NCBI GenBank assembly: GCA_934045905.1
Contig: CAKOGZ010000083.1
Span: 806,001 to 870,000 of the forward strand
Source: Leuctra nigra
Taxonomy: Eukaryota; Arthropoda; Insecta; Plecoptera; Leuctridae
Reading direction: 5' to 3'
Length of the DNA stretch: 64,000 bases
Below are positions 36,972 through 48,419 of this stretch, piece by piece. Within the stretch, counting starts at the first letter, position 1, and each line of letters opens with the position of its first letter. The notes under the pieces are model-generated. The model was not told the DNA's origin and made no database searches. It was given only the letters and a program-made list of their open reading frames with translations. The position numbers were made by a program, and so were the translations under genes.

Positions 36972-39742
36972 TAAATTCGTCACAAAGTAGGAAACAAACA
37001 AAACTTTTTCAATATGACCTACTTCTAAAGTGGCACCCCCCTGTTTTTATCGAATTTTCTTGATGCCTACACAACGTTATGCCGAGAAATGTAATAAAAC
37101 ACTTTTCGAAAAAAAATAGGCTTATAAATAAAATTATAAAAAAGAACCCCACTCTGCCCCCTTGGAGTCGCCCGACGCTGCCCTGTCAGATTATTATATA
37201 ATAAAGTTAGGTTAATACAGGTTAGCGAAGCGAGCGTAGCTGACTCATCACAAGCTTTAACCTCCATTGACTAAAAAATGGATGAAAACCTAGGAAATGA
37301 GGAAAATCTAAGGAACATTGTTAATTGTTACATTGTTACCTTTGTAGGCTAACCTACATTGTTGGTCAATATACATTGACAAAAAAATGGATAAAAATCT
37401 ATCGGGGGTCGACCCATCAGCTTCTGAATAACATGAACAGTTAATTCCGGCGAATCGGAGAGTCTGACATAAAAAAGTGTTTCTGCACTTTTTAAGCCTC
37501 TCACCATCTACTATATAGGGTAACGTTGTCAACTCTCTTAGAGTAATAGATTCGTCACAAAGTAGGAAACAAATAAAAAAATATCAATATGAGCTACTTC
37601 TAAAGTGGCACCCCCCTATTTTTATCGAATTTTCTTGAAGCCTACACAACGTTATGCCGAGAAATGAAATAAAACACTTTTCGAAAATAATAGGCTTATA
37701 AATAAAATTATAAAAAAGAACCCCACTCTGCCCCCTTGGAGTCGCCCGACGCTGCCCTGTCAGATTATTATATAATAAAGTAAGGTTAATACAGGTTAGC
37801 GAAGCGAGCGTAGCTGACTCAGCACAAGCTTTAACCTCCATTGACTAAAAAATGGATGAAAACCTAGGAAATGAGGAAAATCTAAGGAACATTGTTAATT
37901 GTTACATTGTTACCTTTGTAGGCTAACCTACATTGTTGGTCAATATACATTGACAAAAAAATGGATGAAAATCTATCGGGGGTCGACCCATCAGCTTCTG
38001 AATAACATGAACAGTTAATTCCGGCGAATCGGAGAGTCTGACATAAAAAAGTGTTTCTGCACTTTTTAAGCCTCTCACCATCTACTATATAGGGTAACGT
38101 TGTCAACTCTCTTAGAGTAATAGATTCGTCACAAAGTAGGAAACAAATAAGAAAATATCAATATGAGCTACTTCTAAAGTGGCACCCCCCTATTTTTATC
38201 GAATTTTCTTGAAGCCTACACAACGTTATGCCGAGAAATGAAATAAAACACTTTTCGAAAATAATAGGCTTATAAATAAAATTATAAAAAAGAACCCCAC
38301 TCTGCCCCCTTGGAGTCGCCCGACGCTGCCCTGTCAGATTATTATATAATAAAGTAAGGTTAATACAGGTTAGCGAAGCGAGCGTAGCTGACTCATCACA
38401 AGCTTTAACCTCCATTGACTAAAAAATGGATGAAAACCTAGGAAATGAAGAAAATCTAAGGAACATTGTTAATTGTTACATTGTTACCTTTGTAGGCTAA
38501 CCTACATTGTTGGTCAATATACATTGACAAAAAAAATGGATGAAAATCTATCGGGGGTCGACCCATCAGCTTCTGAATAACATGAACAGTTAATTCCGGC
38601 GAATCGGAGAGTCTGACATAAAAAAGTGTTTCTGCACTTTTTAAGCCTCTCACCATCTACTATATAGGGTAACGTTGTCAACTCTCTTGGAGTAATAGAT
38701 TCGTCACAAAGTAGGAAACAAATAAAAAAATATCAATATGAGCTACTTCTAAAGTGGCACCCCCCTATTTTTATCGAATTTTCTTGAAGCCTACACAACG
38801 TTATGCCGAGAAATGAAATAAAACACTTTTCGAAAATAATAGGCTTAACATTAACATGTAAAAAAAAATCTCCCCTCTGCCTCCTGGAGTCGCCCGACGT
38901 TGCCCGGTCAGATAATTTTATAATAAAGTTAGGTTAGGGTAGGTTAGCGAAGCGAGCGAAGCGAGCGTAGCTGACCCTTAACAAGCTTTAACCTACTGTG
39001 ACAAAAAATTGATGAAAACCTATCAGGATTGTGCCCTTCTGCTTCTGAAGGACATAAACTAAGAAATGCGGCGTATCGGAGCGTCTGACAGAAAAAAGTG
39101 TTTCTGCACTTTTTAAGCCTCTCTCCATCATCTATATGGTGTATCATTTTCAGCTCTCTAAGAGTAATAGATTCGTCACAAAGTAGGAAACAAACAAAAC
39201 TTTTTCAATATGACCTACTTCTAAAGTGGCACCCCCCTGTTTTTATCGAATTTTCTTGATGCCTACACAACGTTATGCCGAGAAATGTAATAAAACACTT
39301 TTCGAAAAAAAATAGGCTTATAAATAAAATTATAAAAAAGAACCCCACTCTGCCCCCTTGGAGTCGCCCGACGCTGCCCTGTCAGATTATTATATAATAA
39401 AGTTAAGTTAATACAGGTTAGCGAAGCGAGCGTAGCTTACTCATCACAAGCTTTAACCTCCATTGACTTAAAAATGGATGAAAACCTAGGAAATGAGGAA
39501 AATCTAAGGAACATTGTTAATTGTTACATTGTTACCTTTGTAGGCTAACCTACATTGTTGGTCAATATACATTGACAAAAAAATGGATGAAAATCTATCG
39601 GGGGTCGACCCATCAGCTTCTGAATAACATGAACAGTTAATTCCGGCGAATCGGAGAGTCTGACATAAAAAAGTGTTTCTGCACTTTTTAAGCCTCTCAC
39701 CATCTACTATATAGGGTAACGTTGTCAACTCTCTTAGAGTAA
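36500..39742 (+). repeat. Paralogous segment P1 (pairs with 40318-44132)
   Basis: S, block 16 and the next La share private variants with 40318-44132: cttaaggggc, gataactttat, gactcagcac, ctcttggagtaat and agcttactc. The offset is 3,818 in the left part and 4,392 in the right part, a difference of exactly one 574-bp monomer. Confidence 0.85.
36972..39167 (+). repeat. Block 16: La-Lb-Lb-S
   Basis: La 36972-37546, Lb 37547-38120, Lb 38121-38695, S 38696-39167; 2,196 bp. Private variants: gactcagcac near 37817 and ctcttggagtaat near 38685. Both recur in block 18. Confidence 0.94.
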
Positions 39743-40789
39743 TAGATTCGTCACAAAGTAGGAAACAAATAAAAAAATATCAATATGAGCTACTTCTAAA
39801 GTGGCACCCCCCTATTTTTATCGAATTTTCTTGAAGCCTACACAACGTTATGCCGAGAAATGAAATAAAACAATTTTCGAAAAAAAATAGGCTTATAAAT
39901 AAAATTATAAAAAAGAACCCCACTCTGCCCCCTTGGAGTCGCCCGACGCTGCCCTGTCAGATTATTATATAATAAAGTTAGGTTAATACAGGTTAGCGAA
40001 GCGAGCGTAGCTGACTCATCACAAGCTTTAACCTCCATTGACTAAAAAATGGATGAAAACCTAGGAAATGAGGAAAATCTAAGGAACATTGTTAATTGTT
40101 ACATTGTTACCTTTGTAGGCTAACCTACATTGTTGGTCAATATACATTGACAAAAAAATGGATGAAAATCTATCGGGGGTCGACCCATCAGCTTCTGAAT
40201 AACATGAACAGTTAATTCCGGCGAATCGGAGAGTCTGACACAAAAAAGTGTTTCTGCACTTTTTAAGCCTCTCACCATCTACTATATAGGGTAACGTTGT
40301 CAACTCTCTTAGAGTAATAGATTCGTCACAAAGTAGGAAACAAATAAAAAAATATCAATATGAGCTACTTCTTAAGGGGCACCCCCCTATTTTTATCGAA
40401 TTTTCTTGAAGCCTACACAACGTTATGCCGAGAAATGAAATAAAACACTTTTCGAAAATAATAGGCTTAACATTAACATGTAAAAAAAAATCTCCCCTCT
40501 GCCTCCTGGAGTCGCCCGACGTTGCCCGGTCAGATAACTTTATAATAAAGTTAGGTTAGGGTAGGTTAGCGAAGCGAGCGAAGCGAGCGTAGCTGACCCT
40601 TAACAAGCTTTAACCTACAGTGACAAAAAATTGATGAAAACCTATCAGGATTGTGCCCTTCTGCTTCTGAAGGACATAAACTAAGAAATGCGGCGTATCG
40701 GAGCGTCTGACAGAAAAAAGTGTTTCTGCACATTTTAAGCCTCTCTCCATCAACTATATGGTGTATCATTTTCAGCTCTCTAAGAGTAA
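39168..40789 (+). repeat. Block 17: La-Lc-S
   Basis: La 39168-39742 with agcttactc and gacttaaaaatgg; Lc 39743-40317 with a private caattttcg; S 40318-40789 of subtype S_A with cttaaggggc and gataactttat as in block 15. Confidence 0.94.
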
Positions 40790-43700
40790 TAAATTCGTCA
40801 CAAAGTAGGAAACAAACAAAACTTTTTCAATATGACCTACTTCTAAAGTGGCACCCCCCTGTTTTTATCGAATTTTCTTGATGCCTACACAACGTTATGC
40901 CGAGAAATGTAATAAAACACTTTTCGAAAAAAAATAGGCTTATAAATAAAATTATAAAAAAGAACCCCACTCTGCCCCCTTGGAGTCGCCCGACGCTGCC
41001 CTGTCAGATTATTATATAATAAAGTTAGGTTAATACAGGTTAGCGAAGCGAGCGTAGCTGACTCATCACAAGCTTTAACCTCCATTGACTAAAAAATGGA
41101 TGAAAACCTAGGAAATGAGGAAAATCTAAGGAACATTGTTAATTGTTACATTGTTACCTTTGTAGGCTAACCTACATTGTTGGTCAATATACATTGACAA
41201 AAAAATGGATAAAAATCTATCGGGGGTCGACCCATCAGCTTCTGAATAACATGAACAGTTAATTCCGGCGAATCGGAGAGTCTGACATAAAAAAGTGTTT
41301 CTGCACTTTTTAAGCCTCTCACCATCTACTATATAGGGTAACGTTGTCAACTCTCTTAGAGTAATAGATTCGTCACAAAGTAGGAAACAAATAAAAAAAT
41401 ATCAATATGAGCTACTTCTAAAGTGGCACCCCCCTATTTTTATCGAATTTTCTTGAAGCCTACACAACGTTATGCCGAGAAATGAAATAAAACACTTTTC
41501 GAAAATAATAGGCTTATAAATAAAATTATAAAAAAGAACCCCACTCTGCCCCCTTGGAGTCGCCCGACGCTGCCCTGTCAGATTATTATATAATAAAGTA
41601 AGGTTAATACAGGTTAGCGAAGCGAGCGTAGCTGACTCAGCACAAGCTTTAACCTCCATTGACTAAAAAATGGATGAAAACCTAGGAAATGAGGAAAATC
41701 TAAGGAACATTGTTAATTGTTACATTGTTACCTTTGTAGGCTAACCTACATTGTTGGTCAATATACATTGACAAAAAAATGGATGAAAATCTATCGGGGG
41801 TCGACCCATCAGCTTCTGAATAACATGAACAGTTAATTCCGGCGAATCGGAGAGTCTGACATAAAAAAGTGTTTCTGCACTTTTTAAGCCTCTCACCATC
41901 TACTATATAGGGTAACGTTGTCAACTCTCTTAGAGTAATAGATTCGTCACAAAGTAGGAAACAAATAAGAAAATATCAATATGAGCTACTTCTAAAGTGG
42001 CACCCCCCTATTTTTATCGAATTTTCTTGAAGCCTACACAACGTTATGCCGAGAAATGAAATAAAACACTTTTCGAAAATAATAGGCTTATAAATAAAAT
42101 TATAAAAAAGAACCCCACTCTGCCCCCTTGGAGTCGCCCGACGCTGCCCTGTCAGATTATTATATAATAAAGTAAGGTTAATACAGGTTAGCGAAGCGAG
42201 CGTAGCTGACTCATCACAAGCTTTAACCTCCATTGACTAAAAAATGGATGAAAACCTAGGAAATGAAGAAAATCTAAGGAACATTGTTAATTGTTACATT
42301 GTTACCTTTGTAGGCTAACCTACATTGTTGGTCAATATACATTGACAAAAAAATGGATGAAAATCTATCGGGGGTCGACCCATCAGCTTCTGAATAACAT
42401 GAACAGTTAATTCCGGCGAATCGGAGAGTCTGACATAAAAAAGTGTTTCTGCACTTTTTAAGCCTCTCACCATCTACTATATAGGGTAACGTTGTCAACT
42501 CTCTTAGAGTAATAGATTCGTCACAAAGTAGGAAACAAATAAGAAAATATCAATATGAGCTACTTCTAAAGTGGCACCCCCCTATTTTTATCGAATTTTC
42601 TTGAAGCCTACACAACGTTATGCCGAGAAATGAAATAAAACACTTTTCGAAAATAATAGGCTTATAAATAAAATTATAAAAAAGAACCCCACTCTGCCCC
42701 CTTGGAGTCGCCCGACGCTGCCCTGTCAGATTATTATATAATAAAGTAAGGTTAATACAGGTTAGCGAAGCGAGCGTAGCTGACTCATCACAAGCTTTAA
42801 CCTCCATTGACTAAAAAATGGATGAAAACCTAGGAAATGAAGAAAATCTAAGGAACATTGTTAATTGTTACATTGTTACCTTTGTAGGCTAACCTACATT
42901 GTTGGTCAATATACATTGACAAAAAAAATGGATGAAAATCTATCGGGGGTCGACCCATCAGCTTCTGAATAACATGAACAGTTAATTCCGGCGAATCGGA
43001 GAGTCTGACATAAAAAAGTGTTTCTGCACTTTTTAAGCCTCTCACCATCTACTATATAGGGTAACGTTGTCAACTCTCTTGGAGTAATAGATTCGTCACA
43101 AAGTAGGAAACAAATAAAAAAATATCAATATGAGCTACTTCTAAAGTGGCACCCCCCTATTTTTATCGAATTTTCTTGAAGCCTACACAACGTTATGCCG
43201 AGAAATGAAATAAAACACTTTTCGAAAATAATAGGCTTAACATTAACATGTAAAAAAAAATCTCCCCTCTGCCTCCTGGAGTCGCCCGACGTTGCCCGGT
43301 CAGATAATTTTATAATAAAGTTAGGTTAGGGTAGGTTAGCGAAGCGAGCGAAGCGAGCGTAGCTGACCCTTAACAAGCTTTAACCTACTGTGACAAAAAA
43401 TTGATGAAAACCTATCAGGATTGTGCCCTTCTGCTTCTGAAGGACATAAACTAAGAAATGCGGCGTATCGGAGCGTCTGACAGAAAAAAGTGTTTCTGCA
43501 CTTTTTAAGCCTCTCTCCATCATCTATATGGTGTATCATTTTCAGCTCTCTAAGAGTAATAGATTCGTCACAAAGTAGGAAACAAACAAAACTTTTTCAA
43601 TATGACCTACTTCTAAAGTGGCACCCCCCTGTTTTTATCGAATTTTCTTGATGCCTACACAACGTTATGCCGAGAAATGTAATAAAACACTTTTCGAAAA

Positions 43701-44132
43701 AATAGGCTTATAAATAAAATTATAAAAAAGAACCCCACTCTGCCCCCTTGGAGTCGCCCGACGCTGCCCTGTCAGATTATTATATAATAAAGTTAAGTTA
43801 ATACAGGTTAGCGAAGCGAGCGTAGCTTACTCATCACAAGCTTTAACCTCCATTGACTTAAAAATGGATGAAAACCTAGGAAATGAGGAAAATCTAAGGA
43901 ACATTGTTAATTGTTACATTGTTACCTTTGTAGGCTAACCTACATTGTTGGTCAATATACATTGACAAAAAAATGGATAAAAATCTATCGGGGGTCGACC
44001 CATCAGCTTCTGAATAACATGAACAGTTAATTCCGGCGAATCGGAGAGTCTGACACAAAAAAGTGTTTCTGCACTTTTTAAGCCTCTCACCATTTACTAT
44101 ATAGGGTAACGTTGTCAACTCTCTTAGAGTAA
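40318..44132 (+). repeat. Paralogous segment P2 (one extra L monomer)
   Basis: Counterpart of 36500-39742 with three Lb instead of two. The extra unit is one of 41939-42512 or 42513-43087. The right end La has additionally lost two A and has ggataaaaatc, so some divergence followed the duplication. Confidence 0.83.
40790..43559 (+). repeat. Block 18: La-Lb x3-S
   Basis: La 40790-41364; Lb 41365-41938, 41939-42512, 42513-43087; S 43088-43559. Equivalent to block 16 plus one 574-bp Lb. It shares gactcagcac and ctcttggagtaat with block 16. Confidence 0.94.
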
Positions 44133-45178
44133 TAGATTCGTCACAAAGTAGGAAACAAATAAAAAAATATCAATATGAGCTACTTCTAAAGTGGCACCCC
44201 CCTATTTTTATCGAATTTTCTTGAAGCCTACACAACGTTATGCCGAGAAATGAAATAAAACACTTTTCGAAAAAAAATAGGCTTATAAATAAAATTATAA
44301 AAAAGAACCCCACTCTGCCCCCTTGGAGTCGCCCGACGCTGCCCTGTCAGATTATTATATAATAAATTAGGTTAATACAGGTTAGCGAAGCGAGCGTAGC
44401 TGACTCATCACAAGCTTTAACCTCCATTGACTAAAAAATGGATGAAAACCTAGGAAATGAGGAAAATCTAAGGAACATTGTTAATTGTTACATTGTTACC
44501 TTTGTAGGCTAACCTACATTGTTGGTCAATATACATTGACAAAAAAATGGATGAAAATCTATCTGGGGTCGACCCATCAGCTTCTGAATAACATGAACAG
44601 TTAATTCCGGCGAATCGGAGAGTCTGACACAAAAAAGTGTTTCTGCACTTTTTAAGCCTCTCACCATCTACTATATAGGGTAACGTTGTCAACTCTCTTA
44701 GAGTAATAGATTCGTCACAAAGTAGGAAACAAATAAAAAAATATAAATATGAGCTACTTCTTAAGTGGCACCCCCCTATTTTTATCGAATTTTCTTGAAG
44801 CCTACACAACGTTATGCCGAGAAATGAAATAAAACACTTTTCGAAAATAATAGGCTTAACATTAACATGTAAAAAAAAATCTCCCCTCTGCCTCCTGGAG
44901 TCGCCCGACGTTGCCCGGTCAGATAATTTTATAATAAAGTTAGGTTAGGGTAGGTTAGCGAAGCGAGCGAAGCGAGCGTAGCTGACCCTTAACAAGCTTT
45001 AACCTACAGTGACAAAAAATTGATGAAAACCTATCAGGATTGTGCCCTTCTGCTTCTGAAGGACATAAACTAAGAAATGCGGCGTATCGGAGCGTCTGAC
45101 AAAAAAAAGTGTTTCTGCACATTTTAAGCCTCTCTCCATCAACTATATGGTGTATCATTTTCAGCTCTCTAAGAGTAA
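43560..45178 (+). repeat. Block 19: La-Lc-S with slippage deletions
   Basis: La 43560-44132 (573 bp, two A lost in the cgaaaaaatagg tract), Lc 44133-44706 (574 bp, one G lost in ataataaattagg), S 44707-45178 (S_A). The S has a C-to-A change at 44745 that removes a stop in the antisense frame. Confidence 0.93.
44468..44809 (-). other. Fused 113-codon antisense frame from one stop loss
   Basis: A C-to-A change at 44745 turns the TGA that ends the ORF A frame into TTA. The reading then crosses the monomer junction and joins the ORF B frame of the preceding Lc. It shows that the tail of A and the front of B lie in one frame separated by a single stop. It is unique in the window and most likely chance. 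Confidence 0.7.
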
Positions 45179-46800
45179 TAAATTCGTCACAAAGTAGGAA
45201 ACAAACAAAACTTTTTCAATATGACCTACTTCTAAAGTGGCACCCCCCTGTTTTTATCGAATTTTCTTGATGCCTACACAACGTTATGCCGAGAAATGTA
45301 ATAAAACACTTTTCGAAAAAAAATAGGCTTATAAATAAAATTATAAAAAAGAACTCCACTCTGCCCCCTTGGAGTCGCCCGACGCTGCCCTGTCAGATTA
45401 TTATATAATAAAGTTAGGTTAATACAGGTTAGCGAAGCGAGCGTAGCTGACTCATCACAAGCTTTAACCTCCATTGACTAAAAAATGGATGAAAACCTAG
45501 GAAATGAGGAAAATCTAAGGAACATTGTTAATTGTTACATTGTTACCTTTGTAGGCTAACCTACATTGTTGGTCAATATACATTGACAAAAAAATGGATG
45601 AAAATCTATCGGGGGTCGACCCATCAGCTTCTGAATAACATGAACAGTTAATTCCGGCGAATCGGAGAGTCTGACATAAAAAAGTGTTTCTGCACTTTTT
45701 AAGCCTCTCACCATCTACTATATAGGGTAACGTTGTCAACTCTCTTAGAGTAATAGATTCGTCACAAAGTAGGAAACAAATAAGAAAATATCAATATGAG
45801 CTACTTCTAAAGTGGCACCCCCCTATTTTTATCGAATTTTCTTGAAGCCTACACAACGTTATGCCGAGAAATGAAATAAAACACTTTTCGAAAATAATAG
45901 GCTTATAAATAAAATTATAAAAAAGAACCCCACTCTGCCCCCTTGTAGTCGCCCGACGCTGCCCTGTCAGATTATTATATAATAAAGTAAGGTTAATACA
46001 GGTTAGCGAAGCGAGCGTAGCTGACTCATCACAAGCTTTAACCTCCATTGACTAAAAAATGGATGAAAACCTAGGAAATGAAGAAAATCTAAGGAACATT
46101 GTTAATTGTTACATTGTTACCTTTGTAGGCTAACCTACATTGTTGGTCAATATACATTGACAAAAAAAATGGATGAAAATCTATCGGGGGTCGACCCATC
46201 AGCTTCTGAATAACATGAACAGTTAATTCCGGCGAATCGGAGAGTCTGACATAAAAAAGTGTTTCTGCACTTTTTAAGCCTCTCACCATCTACTATATAG
46301 GGTAACGTTGTCAACTCTCTTAGAGTAATAGATTCGTCACAAAGTAGGAAACAAATAAAAAAATATCAATATGAGCTACTTCTAAAGTGGCACCCCCCTA
46401 TTTTTATCGAATTTTCTTGAAGCCTACACAACGTTATGCCGAGAAATGAAATAAAACACTTTTCGAAAATAATAGGCTTAACATTAACATGTAAAAAAAA
46501 ATCTCCCCTCTGCCTCCTGGAGTCGCCCGACGTTGCCCGGTCAGATAATTTTATAATAAAGTTAGGTTAGGGTAGGTTAGCGAAGCGAGCGAAGCGAGCG
46601 TAGCTGACCCTTAACAAGCTTTAACCTACTGTGACAAAAAATTGATGAAAACCTATCAGGATTGTGCCCTTCTGCTTCTGAAGGACATAAACTAAGAAAT
46701 GCGGCGTATCGGAGCGTCTGACAGAAAAAAGTGTTTCTGCACTTTTTAAGCCTCTCTCCATCATCTATATGGTGTATCATTTTCAGCTCTCTAAGAGTAA
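45179..46800 (+). repeat. Block 20: La-Lb-S
   Basis: La 45179-45753, Lb 45754-46328, S 46329-46800 (S_T); 1,622 bp. Private variants: gaactccactc near 45353 and cttgtagtcg near 45943. Confidence 0.94.
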
Positions 46801-48419
46801 TAGATTCGTCACAAAGTAGGAAACAAACAAAACTTTTTCAATATGACCTACTTCTAAAGTGGCACCCCCCTGTTTTTATCGAATTTTCTTGATGCCTACA
46901 CAACGTTATGCCGAGAAATGTAATAAAACACTTTTCGAAAAAAAATAGGCTTATAAATAAAATTATAAAAAAGAACCCCACTCTGCCCCCTTGGAGTCGC
47001 CCGACGCTGCCCTGTCAGATTATTATATAATAAAGTTAAGTTAATACAGGTTAGCGAAGCGAGCGTAGCTGACTCATCACAAGCTTTAACCTCCATTGAC
47101 TTAAAAATGGATGAAAACCTAGGAAATGAGGAAAATCTAAGGAACATTGTTTATTGTTACATTGTTACCTTTGTAGGCTAACCTACATTGTTGGTCAATA
47201 AAATGACAAAAAAATGGATGAAAATCTATCGGGGGTCGACCCATCAGCTTCTGAATAACATGAACAGTTAATTCCGGCGAATCGGAGAGTCTGACATAAA
47301 AAAGTGTTTCTGCACTTTTTAAGCCTCTCACCATCTACTATATAGGGTAACGTTGTCAACTCTCTTAGAGTAATAGATTCGTCACAAAGTAGGAAACAAA
47401 TAAAAAAATATCAATATGAGCTACTTCTAAAGTGGCACCCCCCTATTTTTATCGAATTTTCTTGAAGCCTACACAACGTTATGCCGAGAAATGAAATAAA
47501 ACACTTTTCGAAAAAAAATAGGCTTATAAATAAAATTATAAAAAAGAACCCCACTCTGCCCCCTTGGAGTCACCCGACGCTGCCCTGTCAGATTATTATA
47601 TAATAAAGTTAGGTTAATACAGGTTAGCGAAGCGAGCGTAGCTGACTCATCACAAGCTTTAACCTCCATTGACTAAAAAATGGATGAAAACCTAGGAAAT
47701 GAGGAAAATCTAAGGAACATTGTTAATTGTTACATTGTTACCTTTGTAGGCTAACCTACATTGTTGGTCAATATACATTGACAAAAAAATGGATGAAAAT
47801 CTATCGGGGGTCGACCCATCAGCTTCTGAATAACATGAACAGTTAATTGTGGCGAATCGGAGAGTCTGACACAAAAAAGTGTTTCTGCACTTTTTAAGCC
47901 TCTCACCATCTACTATATAGGGTAACGTTGTCAACTCTCTTAGAGTAATAGATTCGTCACAAAGTAGGAAACAAATAAAAAAATATCAATATGAGCTACT
48001 TCTTAAGTGGCACCCCCCTATTTTTATCGAATTTTCTTGAAGCCTACACAACGTTATGCCGAGAAATGAAATAAAACACTTTTCGAAAATAATAGGCTTA
48101 ACATTAACATGTAAAAAAAAATCTCCCCTCTGCCTCCTGGAGTCGCCCGACGTTGCCCGGTCAGATAATTTTATAATAAATTAGGTTAGGGTAGGTTAGC
48201 GAAGCGAGCGAAGCGAGCGTAGCTGACCCTTAACAAGCTTTAACCTACAGTGACAAAAAATTGATGAAAACCTATCAGGATTGTGCCCTTCTGCTTCTGA
48301 AGGACATAAACTAAGAAATGCGGCGTATCGGAGCGTCTGACAGAAAAAAGTGTTTCTGCACATTTTAAGCCTCTCTCCATCAACTATATGGTGTATCATT
48401 TTCAGCTCTCTAAGAGTAA
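46801..48419 (+). repeat. Block 21: La-Lc-S
   Basis: La 46801-47373 (573 bp; ggtcaataaaatgac replaces the usual tatacattgac), Lc 47374-47948 (with agtcacccgacg, a lost CpG), S 47949-48419 (471 bp, one G lost just before 48181, S_A). Confidence 0.93.
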
